NCBI RefSeq assembly: GCF_002095435.2
Contig: NZ_MJEJ02000042.1
Coordinates: 124,001 to 188,000, forward strand
DNA length: 64,000 nucleotides
Direction of reading: 5' to 3'
Source: Williamsia sp. 1138
GTDB taxonomy: Bacteria > Actinomycetota > Actinomycetes > Mycobacteriales > Mycobacteriaceae
Of the stretch, positions 18,290-26,731 are shown piece by piece. Position 1 is the stretch's first letter; the number at the start of each line of letters is the position of its first letter. The translations under genes were made by a program, and so were the position numbers. Under the pieces are notes generated by a model that was not told where the DNA came from, searched no databases, and worked only from the letters and a program-made list of their open reading frames with translations.

Positions 18290-18955
18290 TCAGGCAGTCA
18301 TCTCCGTGACCAGGACGTCGATCACGTTGTGCTCGAGGTTGCAGAAGCTATGGCAGACGCGATCGCGGACGATGATCTCGGGGCACTCCGGGTCGAACCA
18401 CTTGTCGACGTACGCCCAATGCACCGGGTGCGCCAGATAGGGGCCCATCAGGCCGTCCAGGTCGGTGAACTCCTGTTCCCAGACATGGGTGTATCGGGTT
18501 GAGCCTCGCGTCGCGACGACCTCGCTTAACCGCCAGGCGGTAATCGTCTCGATGAACGCGGGCATCCGCATGAGCTCGGCTTCGAATCGGCGGATGGAAG
18601 CAGGTGCGGTGCCGTCTTCCACTCGAAGCAACAGCGTCCGGTAGACGGTGGCGGTCGCCGTCGATCCATGGCTCGACCGGCCTGGGACGTACTCGACCTC
18701 GTCGACGTGGTCGATAGCGGGGCCGTCGAGAATGTGATCGAACGAGGCGCGGATTGCCCGCCAGTGAGCCGCGTCCTCGACCTGCAGATGCATCAGGATG
18801 TCACCGCCGTTGCGTACTCCTGGAAGTGTGGGCTCGATCAGTGCCTGCACAGAGTTGAGTGATTTAGCAGTTTCTCGGAGGGCGCCCACCAGCTGAGACG
18901 TCGTCTCGGCGGGGGCGGTGCTGGCGGTGTGAATCAGACTGGTCACCTTATACAT
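18290..18955 (-). CDS. Two-domain alpha/beta-barrel (Dabb/NIPSNAP-like) protein
   Basis: A 221-residue protein that looks like two repeats of a ~100-residue ferredoxin-like barrel: 'DILMHLQVEDAAHWRAIRASF' in the first half and 'YTHVWEQEFTDLDGLMGPYLAHPVHWAYVDKWFD' in the second. The second is typical of stress-response A/B barrel (Dabb) proteins, where a His contacts small substrates. No enzymatic activity can be assigned. The ATG overlaps the preceding gene by 8 bp. Dabb proteins occur as cyclases or accessory proteins in catabolic and polyketide clusters. Confidence 0.6.
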   Translation of the reverse strand: MYKVTSLIHTASTAPAETTSQLVGALRETAKSLNSVQALIEPTLPGVRNGGDILMHLQVEDAAHWRAIRASFDHILDGPAIDHVDEVEYVPGRSSHGSTATATVYRTLLLRVEDGTAPASIRRFEAELMRMPAFIETITAWRLSEVVATRGSTRYTHVWEQEFTDLDGLMGPYLAHPVHWAYVDKWFDPECPEIIVRDRVCHSFCNLEHNVIDVLVTEMTA

Positions 18956-19295
18956 CGTTCAACCCATCTACGTCATCCGCCGAGGCAGCCATGGAACGAG
19001 AACGCTCGAGGATCATGGAATCCATCTTGGTCCACCACGCGGCGGGTTCAGGGTCGTGTCGGCCTTTGACTGCAGCCTTCCACCATTCCTCCTGCCCGTG
19101 CAGTGTCCACAGCGCGGTCACCGTGTTCGACTCGTCGTCGAACCAGATGGGCGGGCTGACGAGGACGCGATCGAGGGTCATCCCTCGCTCCCGCGCGGTG
19201 GGTGCGTACTCACGGTTGTAGGCCTCGATGAACTTTTTCGCACAACCGGATTTGAGTACAACCCGATCCACCACATAGATAGTCTGCCCGGTCAT
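18948..19295 (-). CDS. Small ferredoxin-fold (NIPSNAP/EthD-like) protein
   Basis: A 115-residue protein starting 'MTGQTIYVVDRVVLKSG', followed by a helix ('KFIEAYNREYAPTA') and a strand ('TVTALWTLHG'), which suggests a dimeric alpha/beta barrel. The family is not certain. It is the first gene of a two-gene unit with the Dabb-like protein, overlapping it by 8 bp, so the two probably work together. The shared motif at 19339 lies 43 bp upstream. Confidence 0.55.
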   Translation of the reverse strand: MTGQTIYVVDRVVLKSGCAKKFIEAYNREYAPTARERGMTLDRVLVSPPIWFDDESNTVTALWTLHGQEEWWKAAVKGRHDPEPAAWWTKMDSMILERSRSMAASADDVDGLNDV

Positions 19296-19338
19296 GGCGG
19301 CAGGTTAACACTGGCGAATCTTGCTGCAATGCAGCTTC

Positions 19339-19353
19339 TCCCGGTGGCCGGGA
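19339..19353. promoter_or_regulatory. Shared operator-like motif in a divergent promoter
   Basis: TCCCGGTGGCCGGGA has strict TCCC/GGGA arms and a 7-base centre. It lies between the Dabb-type unit (minus strand) and the PadR gene (plus strand). Confidence 0.42.
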
Positions 19354-19446
19354 CGTCCTCGGGTAATTGACGAACCACTGCCAATCGCAGGCAAAGGTTT
19401 TCCGCTAATGATGTGGTCAACCGATGTGCATTGTTAAGCTCGTTTG

Positions 19447-20118
19447 GTGCCTACATCTGACCTCAGCGACCAATACGATCTCCCGGCAACCAGTTGGGCT
19501 GTTTTGGGGATGCTTTCGTTTGGTGAGGAACTGACCGGCAACGATCTGAAGAAGTGGGCCGACTGGAGCATCGGGTTCTTTTATTGGAGCCCGTCGGTGA
19601 GCCAGGTCTATGCAGAGCTCAAAAAGCTCGAGAACCTGGGTCTCGTGAATTCTCGAACGGTCGCGGAGGCCGGCGCTCGTGGCCGCCGGCTCTATGCGAT
19701 CACCGACACAGGCACTGAGGCGCTTCGGGATTGGTCTCGTGATGCCAAGGTGGAAATGCCCGTCCTCAAACACGGCGTCATGCTCCGGTTATGGATGGGT
19801 CACCTCTTGGCGCCCGAGCGACTCAAGATGATCGTCAAAGATCACATCGCGAATCTCGAACACAACGCCAGTGAAGCAAGGCGTCACGCAGAGCACTCGA
19901 ATGATGAACCAGCGTGGGCTTTTTCGAGAATGAGTCTGAGGTGGGCAGACCGGCACTTTCAAGCTGAAATCCGTCTTGCGGAGCAATTGCTCGAAGACAT
20001 CGACGAGGCCTCGCGATGGTTTCGAGATGAATCCGAGACCGGCGAGAACGGCAGAGTGCGACCGCGTCATCCCGGAAGGTGGCGCGAGGCGGACGAGTCA
20101 GACAACGGTACCGCGTAG
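19447..20118 (+). CDS. PadR-family transcriptional regulator
   Basis: A 223-residue regulator. The N-terminal winged helix begins 'WAVLGMLSFGEELTGNDLKKW', with 'SVSQVYAELKKLENLGLV' as recognition helix and 'GRRLYAITDTG' as wing, the PadR pattern. A long C-terminal helical region (about 95-190) is the coiled-coil dimerisation domain. The start may be TTG at 19444 or GTG at 19447; no ribosome site is visible, so the message may be leaderless. It faces away from the Dabb-type genes, its likeliest target. Confidence 0.82.
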   Translation: MPTSDLSDQYDLPATSWAVLGMLSFGEELTGNDLKKWADWSIGFFYWSPSVSQVYAELKKLENLGLVNSRTVAEAGARGRRLYAITDTGTEALRDWSRDAKVEMPVLKHGVMLRLWMGHLLAPERLKMIVKDHIANLEHNASEARRHAEHSNDEPAWAFSRMSLRWADRHFQAEIRLAEQLLEDIDEASRWFRDESETGENGRVRPRHPGRWREADESDNGTA

Positions 20119-20149
20119 CCGTTGTCTGCGGCGTTGGGAGAGGCGCAGT

Positions 20150-20914
20150 CTACGCCGACGTCCTGACGTGTTCGTGCGAGTTCGGCATCATTCGAACAGA
20201 GCTACTGCGCTGCAGCACGGGCGCGACATGCTTGTCCAAGCCTCGCCAGATCGCCGCAGCCGTCATCCGGACCTGGCCACCGAACCGGTGATCGAACGAC
20301 ATCTGACCAACGGGCCCGCACAGGGAGACTGCGGCGACGGTGGATCTCAACGGGCCGACGGGCACTGCAATACAACCGATTCCGCAGACCGCTTCCTCGC
20401 GTTCGTAGGCAATTCCCTCTTCACGTATCGCGTCGTACTCGGCGCCCTGCTGACCGTTGAAGGCAAGTAGGGCCTTACCGATCGCGGTGTGGGTAGCCGG
20501 CCGTCGGGCACCAACTCGCGTCGGAACCAGTCCGCCGAATCGGCCACCCAGTTTCTCGCGATAGACGATGTCATCGCCATCGAGGGCAGCGAGGTGAACG
20601 ACCAGGCCAGTGCTGCGATGCAACTGCAGGAGATGCGGCAAGGCCACCGTGTGCAGCTGGTCTTGGTGGATGGCCAGGGATCCGAGTTCCATGAGGCGCA
20701 GGCCGAGGGTGTAATCGCGACCTTCCCGGTGCAGCCATCGCAACTGCACAAGGTGGTCCAGCATGCGATGAGCCGACGACCTCGGCAGGCCTGTCCGTCG
20801 GACGATCTGAGCCAGCGTGAGGCGCCCTGGCCCGTCGAACGTGTCGAGCAGAAGCGAAACACGATCCAGGAATGCGGTAGGCGCTGACTGATCAAAATCT
20901 ACCTGCATCGTCAT
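20150..20914 (-). CDS. IclR-family transcriptional regulator (second copy)
   Basis: A 254-residue regulator resembling the one at 6999 ('RTGLPRSSAHRMLDHLVQL' as recognition helix; 'THTAIGKALLAF' in the effector domain). The ATG at 20914 has GGAGG five bases upstream; a longer frame from 21013 lacks one. It is divergent from the BVMO/esterase operon and converges on the PadR gene. The motif at 21072 and an imperfect inverted repeat around TTTCTAATAGGAA (20965-20977) lie in the divergent region. Likely a local regulator of the BVMO operon. Confidence 0.88.
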   Translation of the reverse strand: MTMQVDFDQSAPTAFLDRVSLLLDTFDGPGRLTLAQIVRRTGLPRSSAHRMLDHLVQLRWLHREGRDYTLGLRLMELGSLAIHQDQLHTVALPHLLQLHRSTGLVVHLAALDGDDIVYREKLGGRFGGLVPTRVGARRPATHTAIGKALLAFNGQQGAEYDAIREEGIAYEREEAVCGIGCIAVPVGPLRSTVAAVSLCGPVGQMSFDHRFGGQVRMTAAAIWRGLDKHVAPVLQRSSSVRMMPNSHEHVRTSA

Positions 20915-21071
20915 GGGGACCTCCTCGTGGCTCGCACCCCTCTCAAGAGCTGCGACATGGCTATTTCTAATAGGAATGGTGCCACAGGATGTGCAGTTTG
21001 TGAAGCAGGTCACTGAAAGGGGGTGTCACCAGCGGAGTTGGCGGGCACCGCGCGTTCGGCATGGCCGCGGG

Positions 21072-21087
21072 GACCACTGGGTGGGAG
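21072..21087. promoter_or_regulatory. Shared operator-like motif upstream of the first BVMO
   Basis: On the minus strand the site reads CTCCCACCCAGTGGTC, matching the CCAGTGG core of the strong copies at 34786 and 54192. It lies 87 bp before the BVMO start and 157 bp before the IclR start. Confidence 0.4.
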
Positions 21088-21174
21088 GGCGCGTTTCGAT
21101 CTGCACATGGCTGCTTTAGCGTCACCGTCTACAGCCAGACAGGTGCGGGGTGAAACATGCGAAGGATCATTGCC

Positions 21175-22842
21175 ATGAGCAACAACGTCGAGCAATTGGA
21201 CGCAGTCGTCGTCGGTGGCGGTATCGCGGGAATGTATGCGGTGTACGCGCTACGGGAAAAGGGTGCCCGAGTCCGCGGCTTGGAGGCCGCCGCGGGTTTC
21301 GGTGGAACCTGGTACCACAACCGGTATCCCGGGGCCCGGTGTGACATCGAGAGTGTTGACTACTCGTTCTCTTTTTCTGATGAGCTCCAACAGGATTGGG
21401 ACTGGAGCGAACGTTTCGCGACGCAACCCGAGATCCTGGCCTACCTCGAGCACGTAGCGGAACGATTCGACCTCGCGCAGAACTTCACCTTCGGGGCCAA
21501 GGTGACGAGTGCTGCGTTCGACGAGGTCGGGCAGCGTTGGACCGTGACCACCGATGCAGGTGAGCAGTACGTTGCACGCTTCTGCATCTTCGCGACAGGT
21601 CCACTGTCGGCGACCAACCTTCCCGACATCCCGGGTCGGGATACCTTCGCGGGGGAGTCGTACCACACTGGAGCATGGCCGCACAGTGGAGTGGACTTCA
21701 AGGGCAAGCGGGTCGGCGTCATCGGGACGGGATCCTCGGGAATCCAGTCGATCCCTGAGATCGCCCCCCATGCCGAACAGCTCTATGTCTTTCAACGAAG
21801 CGCCAACTACACGATCCCGGCCGGCAACCGGCCCCTGAGTGACGAACTGAAGAAGGAGATCAAGGCAAACTACGCGGAACGTCGCCGGCAGGCTCGGGCC
21901 AGTGGTGGCGGATCACCCTTCACGCCCTATCCGAAAGGGGCGCTCGAAGTCGATGAGGGCGAACGCCGCCGGGTTTATGACGAGTGGTGGCAGCGCGGTG
22001 GCGTGCTCTTCTCCAAGGCCTTTCCAGATCAGCTCAGCAATCTCGCGGCGAACGATACGGCCCGCGTCTACACCGAAGAAAAGATCGCGAAACTGGTGGT
22101 CGATCGGGACGTCGCGAGTGCACTCACGCCTACGGATCATCCGATCGGTACCAAGCGGATCGTCACCGACAGCGGTTTCTACGAGTCGTTCAATCGTGAC
22201 AACGTGTCGCTAGTGAACTTGCGGAACACCCCGATCGAGCGGGTGACGGAAGCGGGTATCGAGACCACAGCGCAGGTCTACGACCTCGACATGATTGTCT
22301 ACGCCACGGGGTTCGATGCCATGACCGGCTCTCTCGACCGGATTGACATCCGCGGCAAAGGAAGCCGGACTCTAAAGGAGAAGTGGTCGTCCGGGCCGCG
22401 GACGTATTTAGGCCTCGAGGTAGACGGCTTCCCCAACATGTTCATCGTTAACGGGCCGGGGAGTCCGAGTGTTCTGGCAAACATGGTGCTGACCGCAGAA
22501 CAACACGTCAACTGGATCGTCGCATGTATCGACCACCTGGATGCGCGAGGCGCGTGGACCATCGAGGCCAGTGCCGAAGCCGTCGAGGGCTGGGTGGCGG
22601 AATGCAACGAGCGAGCGGCCAAAACGCTGTTCCTTCAGGCGAACTCTTGGTATTTGGGTGCGAACATCCCCGGGAAACCGCGGGTGTTCATGCCGTTCAT
22701 CGGCGGGTTCGCGGTCTACGGCGACATTATCGACGAGGTGGCGGCCGCCGGCTACAAGGGCTTTGTGATGAGCCCGGCCGGCGGCGACGCCGACAATTCC
22801 TACGTTGGAACCGGTCCGACGACGATCGGTGCGCAATCGTGA
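21175..22842 (+). CDS. Type I Baeyer-Villiger monooxygenase (cyclic/steroid ketone)
   Basis: A 555-residue FAD/NADPH enzyme inserting one oxygen next to a ketone to give an ester or lactone. It has an N-terminal GxGxxG ('VVGGGIAGM'), the family fingerprint 'FAGESYHTGAWP' at residues 158-169, and a second Rossmann motif ('GVIGTGSSG'). 'GGTWYHNRYPGARCD' matches cyclohexanone/cyclopentadecanone/steroid monooxygenases. The ATG at 21175 has GAAGGA upstream; 21157 is an alternative. The stop overlaps the next esterase gene by GTGA, so ester formation and hydrolysis are coupled in one operon, as in progesterone-type side-chain removal. Confidence 0.92.
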   Translation: MSNNVEQLDAVVVGGGIAGMYAVYALREKGARVRGLEAAAGFGGTWYHNRYPGARCDIESVDYSFSFSDELQQDWDWSERFATQPEILAYLEHVAERFDLAQNFTFGAKVTSAAFDEVGQRWTVTTDAGEQYVARFCIFATGPLSATNLPDIPGRDTFAGESYHTGAWPHSGVDFKGKRVGVIGTGSSGIQSIPEIAPHAEQLYVFQRSANYTIPAGNRPLSDELKKEIKANYAERRRQARASGGGSPFTPYPKGALEVDEGERRRVYDEWWQRGGVLFSKAFPDQLSNLAANDTARVYTEEKIAKLVVDRDVASALTPTDHPIGTKRIVTDSGFYESFNRDNVSLVNLRNTPIERVTEAGIETTAQVYDLDMIVYATGFDAMTGSLDRIDIRGKGSRTLKEKWSSGPRTYLGLEVDGFPNMFIVNGPGSPSVLANMVLTAEQHVNWIVACIDHLDARGAWTIEASAEAVEGWVAECNERAAKTLFLQANSWYLGANIPGKPRVFMPFIGGFAVYGDIIDEVAAAGYKGFVMSPAGGDADNSYVGTGPTTIGAQS

Positions 22843-23777
22843 CAACTCTTGAACCCGAAGTCGCGGCCATGCTGGAGGCCCTGGATAGGTCGTTCCCGGA
22901 TGTGACGACCATGGATCCGGTTGCGGTCCGAGAGATCATCCGGGACAGGCGGGCCCCACTGACCCGACAGCCAGACATGCGAACGGTGACAGACCTCGAG
23001 ATCGACGGTCCCGGCGGAGACCTCGCCTTGCGGATCTATCGCCCCCACCTTCCAGGGTCCGCGCTCCCGGTTGTCGTGTTCGCGCATGGTGGCGGGTTCG
23101 TGTTCTGTGATCTAGACAGCCACGATGAGTTCTGCAGGTCGATGGCAGACGGCGTCGGGGCCCTCGTGGTCTCCGTCGACTATCGACTCGCACCCGAGCA
23201 TCCCGGGCCTGCCGCATTCGATGACGTCTATGCAGCCCTTGTATGGAGCGCGGAGCACGTCAGCGAGTTCGGTGGAGACACTACGCAATTGATTCTGGCC
23301 GGCGACAGCGCGGGTGGCAACCTCGCTGCAACAGTGGCCATTGCGGCTCGAGATCGGGGCGGCCCGGCGATCGCAGGCCAAGCGCTCATCTACCCGGTGA
23401 TCGACGATGATTTCGACACCGAATCCTATCGGCGCTTCGGAGTGGGCTACTACAACACCACCGAATCCATGAAGTGGTACTGGCAGCAGTATGCCCCTCA
23501 GGGCACCGACGATGTTCGATTGGTGCCGACGCGGGCTGCGAGCCTGGCCGGACTACCTGCTGCGGTGGTTGTCACGGCAGAACTGGACCCGCCGTGCTCC
23601 GCCGGTGACGACTACGCTGCCCGACTCATAGCTGATGGGGTTTCGGTCGACCATCACTGTTTCGCGGGACTGTTTCACGGATTCCTGACCTTTCCATCAT
23701 TGCCGCAGACCGATCCGGCTCGGCGGAGAATCTGGGCGATGATGGAGCAGATGATCCACCAGTCTCTGCGTTACTGA
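22839..23777 (+). CDS. HSL-family esterase coupled to the BVMO
   Basis: A 312-residue alpha/beta hydrolase with a canonical oxyanion motif 'HGGGF' and triad Ser157 ('GDSAGG'), Asp250 ('AELDPP') and His280 ('LFHGF'). 'VDYRLAPEHPGPAAFDD' is diagnostic of the family. The GTG start is inside the BVMO stop (GTGA). It most likely hydrolyses the ester made by the BVMO, releasing an alcohol and an acid. Similar in length to the esterase at 16098 but with an intact HGGG motif. Confidence 0.9.
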   Translation: MTTLEPEVAAMLEALDRSFPDVTTMDPVAVREIIRDRRAPLTRQPDMRTVTDLEIDGPGGDLALRIYRPHLPGSALPVVVFAHGGGFVFCDLDSHDEFCRSMADGVGALVVSVDYRLAPEHPGPAAFDDVYAALVWSAEHVSEFGGDTTQLILAGDSAGGNLAATVAIAARDRGGPAIAGQALIYPVIDDDFDTESYRRFGVGYYNTTESMKWYWQQYAPQGTDDVRLVPTRAASLAGLPAAVVVTAELDPPCSAGDDYAARLIADGVSVDHHCFAGLFHGFLTFPSLPQTDPARRRIWAMMEQMIHQSLRY

Positions 23778-23788
23778 TCTTCAATTCC

Positions 23789-23804
23789 TTCCACCCCACG
23801 GGAA
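23789..23804. promoter_or_regulatory. Shared operator-like motif upstream of the KstD-like gene
   Basis: TTCCACCCCACGGGAA is an inverted TTCC/GGAA pair in the 98-bp gap, 71 bp before the KstD-like start. Confidence 0.45.
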
Positions 23805-23875
23805 CTCGTGGTGGATCCAGCTCAAACGTGACATACGTTACGACCAAGATTGTCCGACGCGAGAGTGATGAGAAC

Positions 23876-25600
23876 ATGGCGAAGAAACAAATTCCCCCTA
23901 CGGCCGTCGCCCACGACATGAATGTCGACCTACTGGTTGTCGGTTCTGGAACCGGTATGGCCGCAGCGCTCGCGGCGAATGAACTGGGGCTCTCGACGCT
24001 CATCATCGAGAAGACCTCTTATGTAGGTGGCTCCACCGCTCGATCGGGTGGCGCATTTTGGATCCCTGGGAGTTCGATACTGTCGAAGTTCGGTAAGCGA
24101 ACCGATCCGTTGCCGGCGGCCAGTGACTATATACGGTCGGTTGTCGGCGACACTGCCCCCGCCGATCGGGGGCAGGCCTTCCTGGAAAACGGCGCCGCCA
24201 CCGTAGAAATGCTGAGTCGCACAACACCTATGAAGTTCTTCTGGGCCAAGGGCTACTCGGACTATCATCCGGAGAAACCTGGTGGCCGCGCAGAGGGGCG
24301 GACATGCGAATGCCGCCCGTTCGACGCATCAGTCCTCGGTGATGAACGCGATCGCCTTCGTCCAGGTGTGATGGAAGCGCCGGTACCGATGCCGGTCACC
24401 GGTGCGGAGTACAAATGGATGAACCTGATGGCCAAGAAGCCTGTCAAGGCCGTGCCTCGCATTCTCCGGAGGGTCGTCCAGGGCCTCGGCGGCATGGTGA
24501 TCGGTCGTGAGTACATCGCGGGCGGGCAGGCGCTGGCCGCGGGGATGTTCGCAGGTGTCCTCCATGCCGATATCCCGGTGTGGACCGAGACGAGTCTGGT
24601 TGAGTTGCTGCAAGATTCGGACGGACGAGTGACCGGAGCCTTGATTGGTCAGGCCGGCCGTCAGTTCACGGTCACGGTGCGCTGTGGTGTGGTTCTGGCG
24701 GCCGGAGGTTTCGATCACAATGTGGAGTGGCGTCGCAAGTACCAGTCCGAGAACTTGGTGGACCACGCGAGCTTCGGAAGCGAAGGTGACACCGGAGATG
24801 CGATCGCGCTCTCGCAAGACCTTGGCGCCGGCCTTGAGTCGATGGATCAGGCCTGGTGGTTCCCGGCCTTCGCTGCTCTGCCCGGGGACAAACCGTTGGT
24901 CATGCTGGCCGAACGTTCGCTACCTGGATCCTTCATAGTTGACCAGTCCGGGCGCCGTTTCATCAATGAGTCCGTCGACTACATGTCGTTCGGTCAGGAA
25001 GTGTTGCGGCGTGAGCAGGCCGGGACACCCGTTGACGAGATGTGGATCATCTTCGATCAGGAGTACCGGAACAGCTACGTCATGGCGGGCGGGCTCTTTC
25101 CGCGTCAACCGATTCCGAAGGCATGGTATGACGCTGGTGTCGCTCAGAGTGCCGGCAGTCCCGCTGAACTCGCGAAACTGATCGATGTCCCTGTCGACGC
25201 TTTGGAAGACACCTTCCGGACGTTCAATCAATCCGCCGAGAACGGTTCGGACGCGGACTTCCACCGGGGCGAAAGTGCCTACGACCGCTATTATGGCGAC
25301 CCGACAGTGGCACCCAATCCCAACCTTCGGGCCCTTGAGGACGGGCCTTTCTTCGCGGTCAAGATGGTACTCAGCGACCTCGGGACCTGTGGTGGTGTCA
25401 CTGCGGATCGTAGCGCGCGTGTCGTTCGAGAAGACGGAAGCGTCATCAGGGGTCTCTATGCCATCGGTAATACCGCCGCCAACGCGTTCGGCCACACATA
25501 TCCAGGCGCCGGAGCGACCATCGGGCAGGGTTTGGTCTATGGGTACATCGCAGCGCATCATGCTGCGGCTGCGAAGAATGCCAATACGGTCGATGCCTGA
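23876..25600 (+). CDS. 3-ketosteroid delta1-dehydrogenase-like flavoprotein
   Basis: A 574-residue FAD enzyme of the succinate dehydrogenase/KstD superfamily. It shows the FAD motif 'VVGSGTGMAAALAA', 'EKTSYVGGSTARSGGAFWIP', and the KstD active-site block 'TYPGAGATIG', in which Tyr542 and Gly546 match Tyr487 and Gly491 of Rhodococcus KstD1. KstD introduces the 1,2 double bond that, with 9alpha-hydroxylation, triggers ring B opening. The ATG at 23876 gives the usual N-terminus; an in-frame GTG at 23828 is an alternative. It follows the BVMO-esterase pair. Two other flavoproteins of this superfamily lie at 47021 and 60240. Confidence 0.87.
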   Translation: MAKKQIPPTAVAHDMNVDLLVVGSGTGMAAALAANELGLSTLIIEKTSYVGGSTARSGGAFWIPGSSILSKFGKRTDPLPAASDYIRSVVGDTAPADRGQAFLENGAATVEMLSRTTPMKFFWAKGYSDYHPEKPGGRAEGRTCECRPFDASVLGDERDRLRPGVMEAPVPMPVTGAEYKWMNLMAKKPVKAVPRILRRVVQGLGGMVIGREYIAGGQALAAGMFAGVLHADIPVWTETSLVELLQDSDGRVTGALIGQAGRQFTVTVRCGVVLAAGGFDHNVEWRRKYQSENLVDHASFGSEGDTGDAIALSQDLGAGLESMDQAWWFPAFAALPGDKPLVMLAERSLPGSFIVDQSGRRFINESVDYMSFGQEVLRREQAGTPVDEMWIIFDQEYRNSYVMAGGLFPRQPIPKAWYDAGVAQSAGSPAELAKLIDVPVDALEDTFRTFNQSAENGSDADFHRGESAYDRYYGDPTVAPNPNLRALEDGPFFAVKMVLSDLGTCGGVTADRSARVVREDGSVIRGLYAIGNTAANAFGHTYPGAGATIGQGLVYGYIAAHHAAAAKNANTVDA

Positions 25601-25813
25601 TCAGTTCCTCGCCCCCGTGTTGTCAGGGCACTCGGTGCGCGATGCGGCGGCCACGTGGTTCAGGACGGCGGTCGCGCCGCACTATCCGCTTCGGGTCGGT
25701 CCAGGTCGGCATTCAGGGTGTACGAACCAAGTGTTCACCTTCGGCTACATCTGCCTGGTCGTGACCGAGTAGGGCTCACTACCGACTGTTCAGTTCGGAT
25801 CTCGTCGTAACAT

Positions 25814-25850
25814 CAGAAAGCCCGCAACCGATGGCGTTGTGGGCTTTCTG
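25814..25850. terminator. Bidirectional terminator between KstD-like and enoyl-CoA hydratase genes
   Basis: CAGAAAGCCCGCAAC pairs with GTTGTGGGCTTTCTG around a 7-base loop, with one G-T pair. It lies between convergent genes; the T-rich right arm suits termination of the plus-strand transcript. The rest of 25601-25886 shows no gene I can support. Confidence 0.8.
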
Positions 25851-25886
25851 GTGCTGGCGACGAAGAGTCGGTGATAGGTGCCGGAC

Positions 25887-26687
25887 TCAACGGCCAGTGA
25901 AGACAGGGCGCCGTTTCTCTCGGAAGGCAGTCAGGGCTTCGCGCATGTCCGATGTGCGTGTCGCCAACACCTGATTGCGGTTCTCGACCGCGATTGCTGC
26001 GTCTAGCGATGGCGCGTCGACGTTCTGCTGGATGACCTGTTTGGTCAAGGTCATACCGAATGGGCTGTTGGAAGCGATCATCTCGGCAATCTCGTAGGCC
26101 TTGTCCAACAGACTCTCGGACGAGGTCACATCGGTGACCAGCCCAATCTGGAGTGCTTCATGTGCAGTGACGAAACGACCAGTCAACAGTATCTCGGTTG
26201 CTCGGGCGAGCCCGACCAGTCGCGGCAGCGCCCAGGAGGTGCCGACGTCACCACCCGACAGTCCAACTTTGACGAAGGCCGCGTTGAAACGGGCACTCTC
26301 GGTGGCGATCCGAATATCGGCGGCGAGTGCGAGGCCCATTCCCGCACCCGCTGCAGGACCGTTCACCGCGGCAATGACCGGCGTGGACATATGTCGGAAG
26401 CCGGCAACCGCGGCCCCCCACTTCTGCTGTTCACGCATCATCTCCGTTGCGGTCATGTCGGGCAACTGAGCTGCGCAATCGAGGTCGAGTCCGGCGCAGA
26501 ATCCACGGCCGCCACCGGTGATCACCAATACCCGTGTCTCGGGGTCTCCATCGATCTGGCCTTGCAATTCGCCGAACTCGTCAAACATCTCGAAGGTGAT
26601 GGCATTGAGACGTTCGGGACGGTTGAGCGTGGCGAGTGCAATACCAGGACGGGGGTGGCTGAGTTCGAGCGTGCGGAACTGGGTCAT
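25887..26687 (-). CDS. Enoyl-CoA hydratase/isomerase (crotonase) family protein
   Basis: A 266-residue crotonase. The oxyanion-hole segments are 'GRGFCAGLDL' and 'NGPAAGAGMGLALAADI'. The position of the first hydratase Glu is occupied within 'FVKVGLSGGDVG' by non-acidic residues, while an Asp follows in 'GGDVG', so activity may be hydration, isomerisation or ring/C-C cleavage rather than classical hydration. 'ATEILLTGR' supplies the second Glu region. It is the last gene of a minus-strand run with an SDR 44 bp upstream. Crotonases of this kind act in beta-oxidation of steroid side chains and rings C/D. Confidence 0.82.
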   Translation of the reverse strand: MTQFRTLELSHPRPGIALATLNRPERLNAITFEMFDEFGELQGQIDGDPETRVLVITGGGRGFCAGLDLDCAAQLPDMTATEMMREQQKWGAAVAGFRHMSTPVIAAVNGPAAGAGMGLALAADIRIATESARFNAAFVKVGLSGGDVGTSWALPRLVGLARATEILLTGRFVTAHEALQIGLVTDVTSSESLLDKAYEIAEMIASNSPFGMTLTKQVIQQNVDAPSLDAAIAVENRNQVLATRTSDMREALTAFREKRRPVFTGR

Positions 26688-26731
26688 CGGAGTATCTTCC
26701 TACTGGAGGTTGAGCATTAGCAGCGCGAGCT

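Noticed and set aside
25595-25772. Small plus-strand frame of 59 codons after the KstD-like gene
   Set aside because: No ribosome site, no recognisable motif and a composition like a frame-shifted continuation; not supported as a gene.
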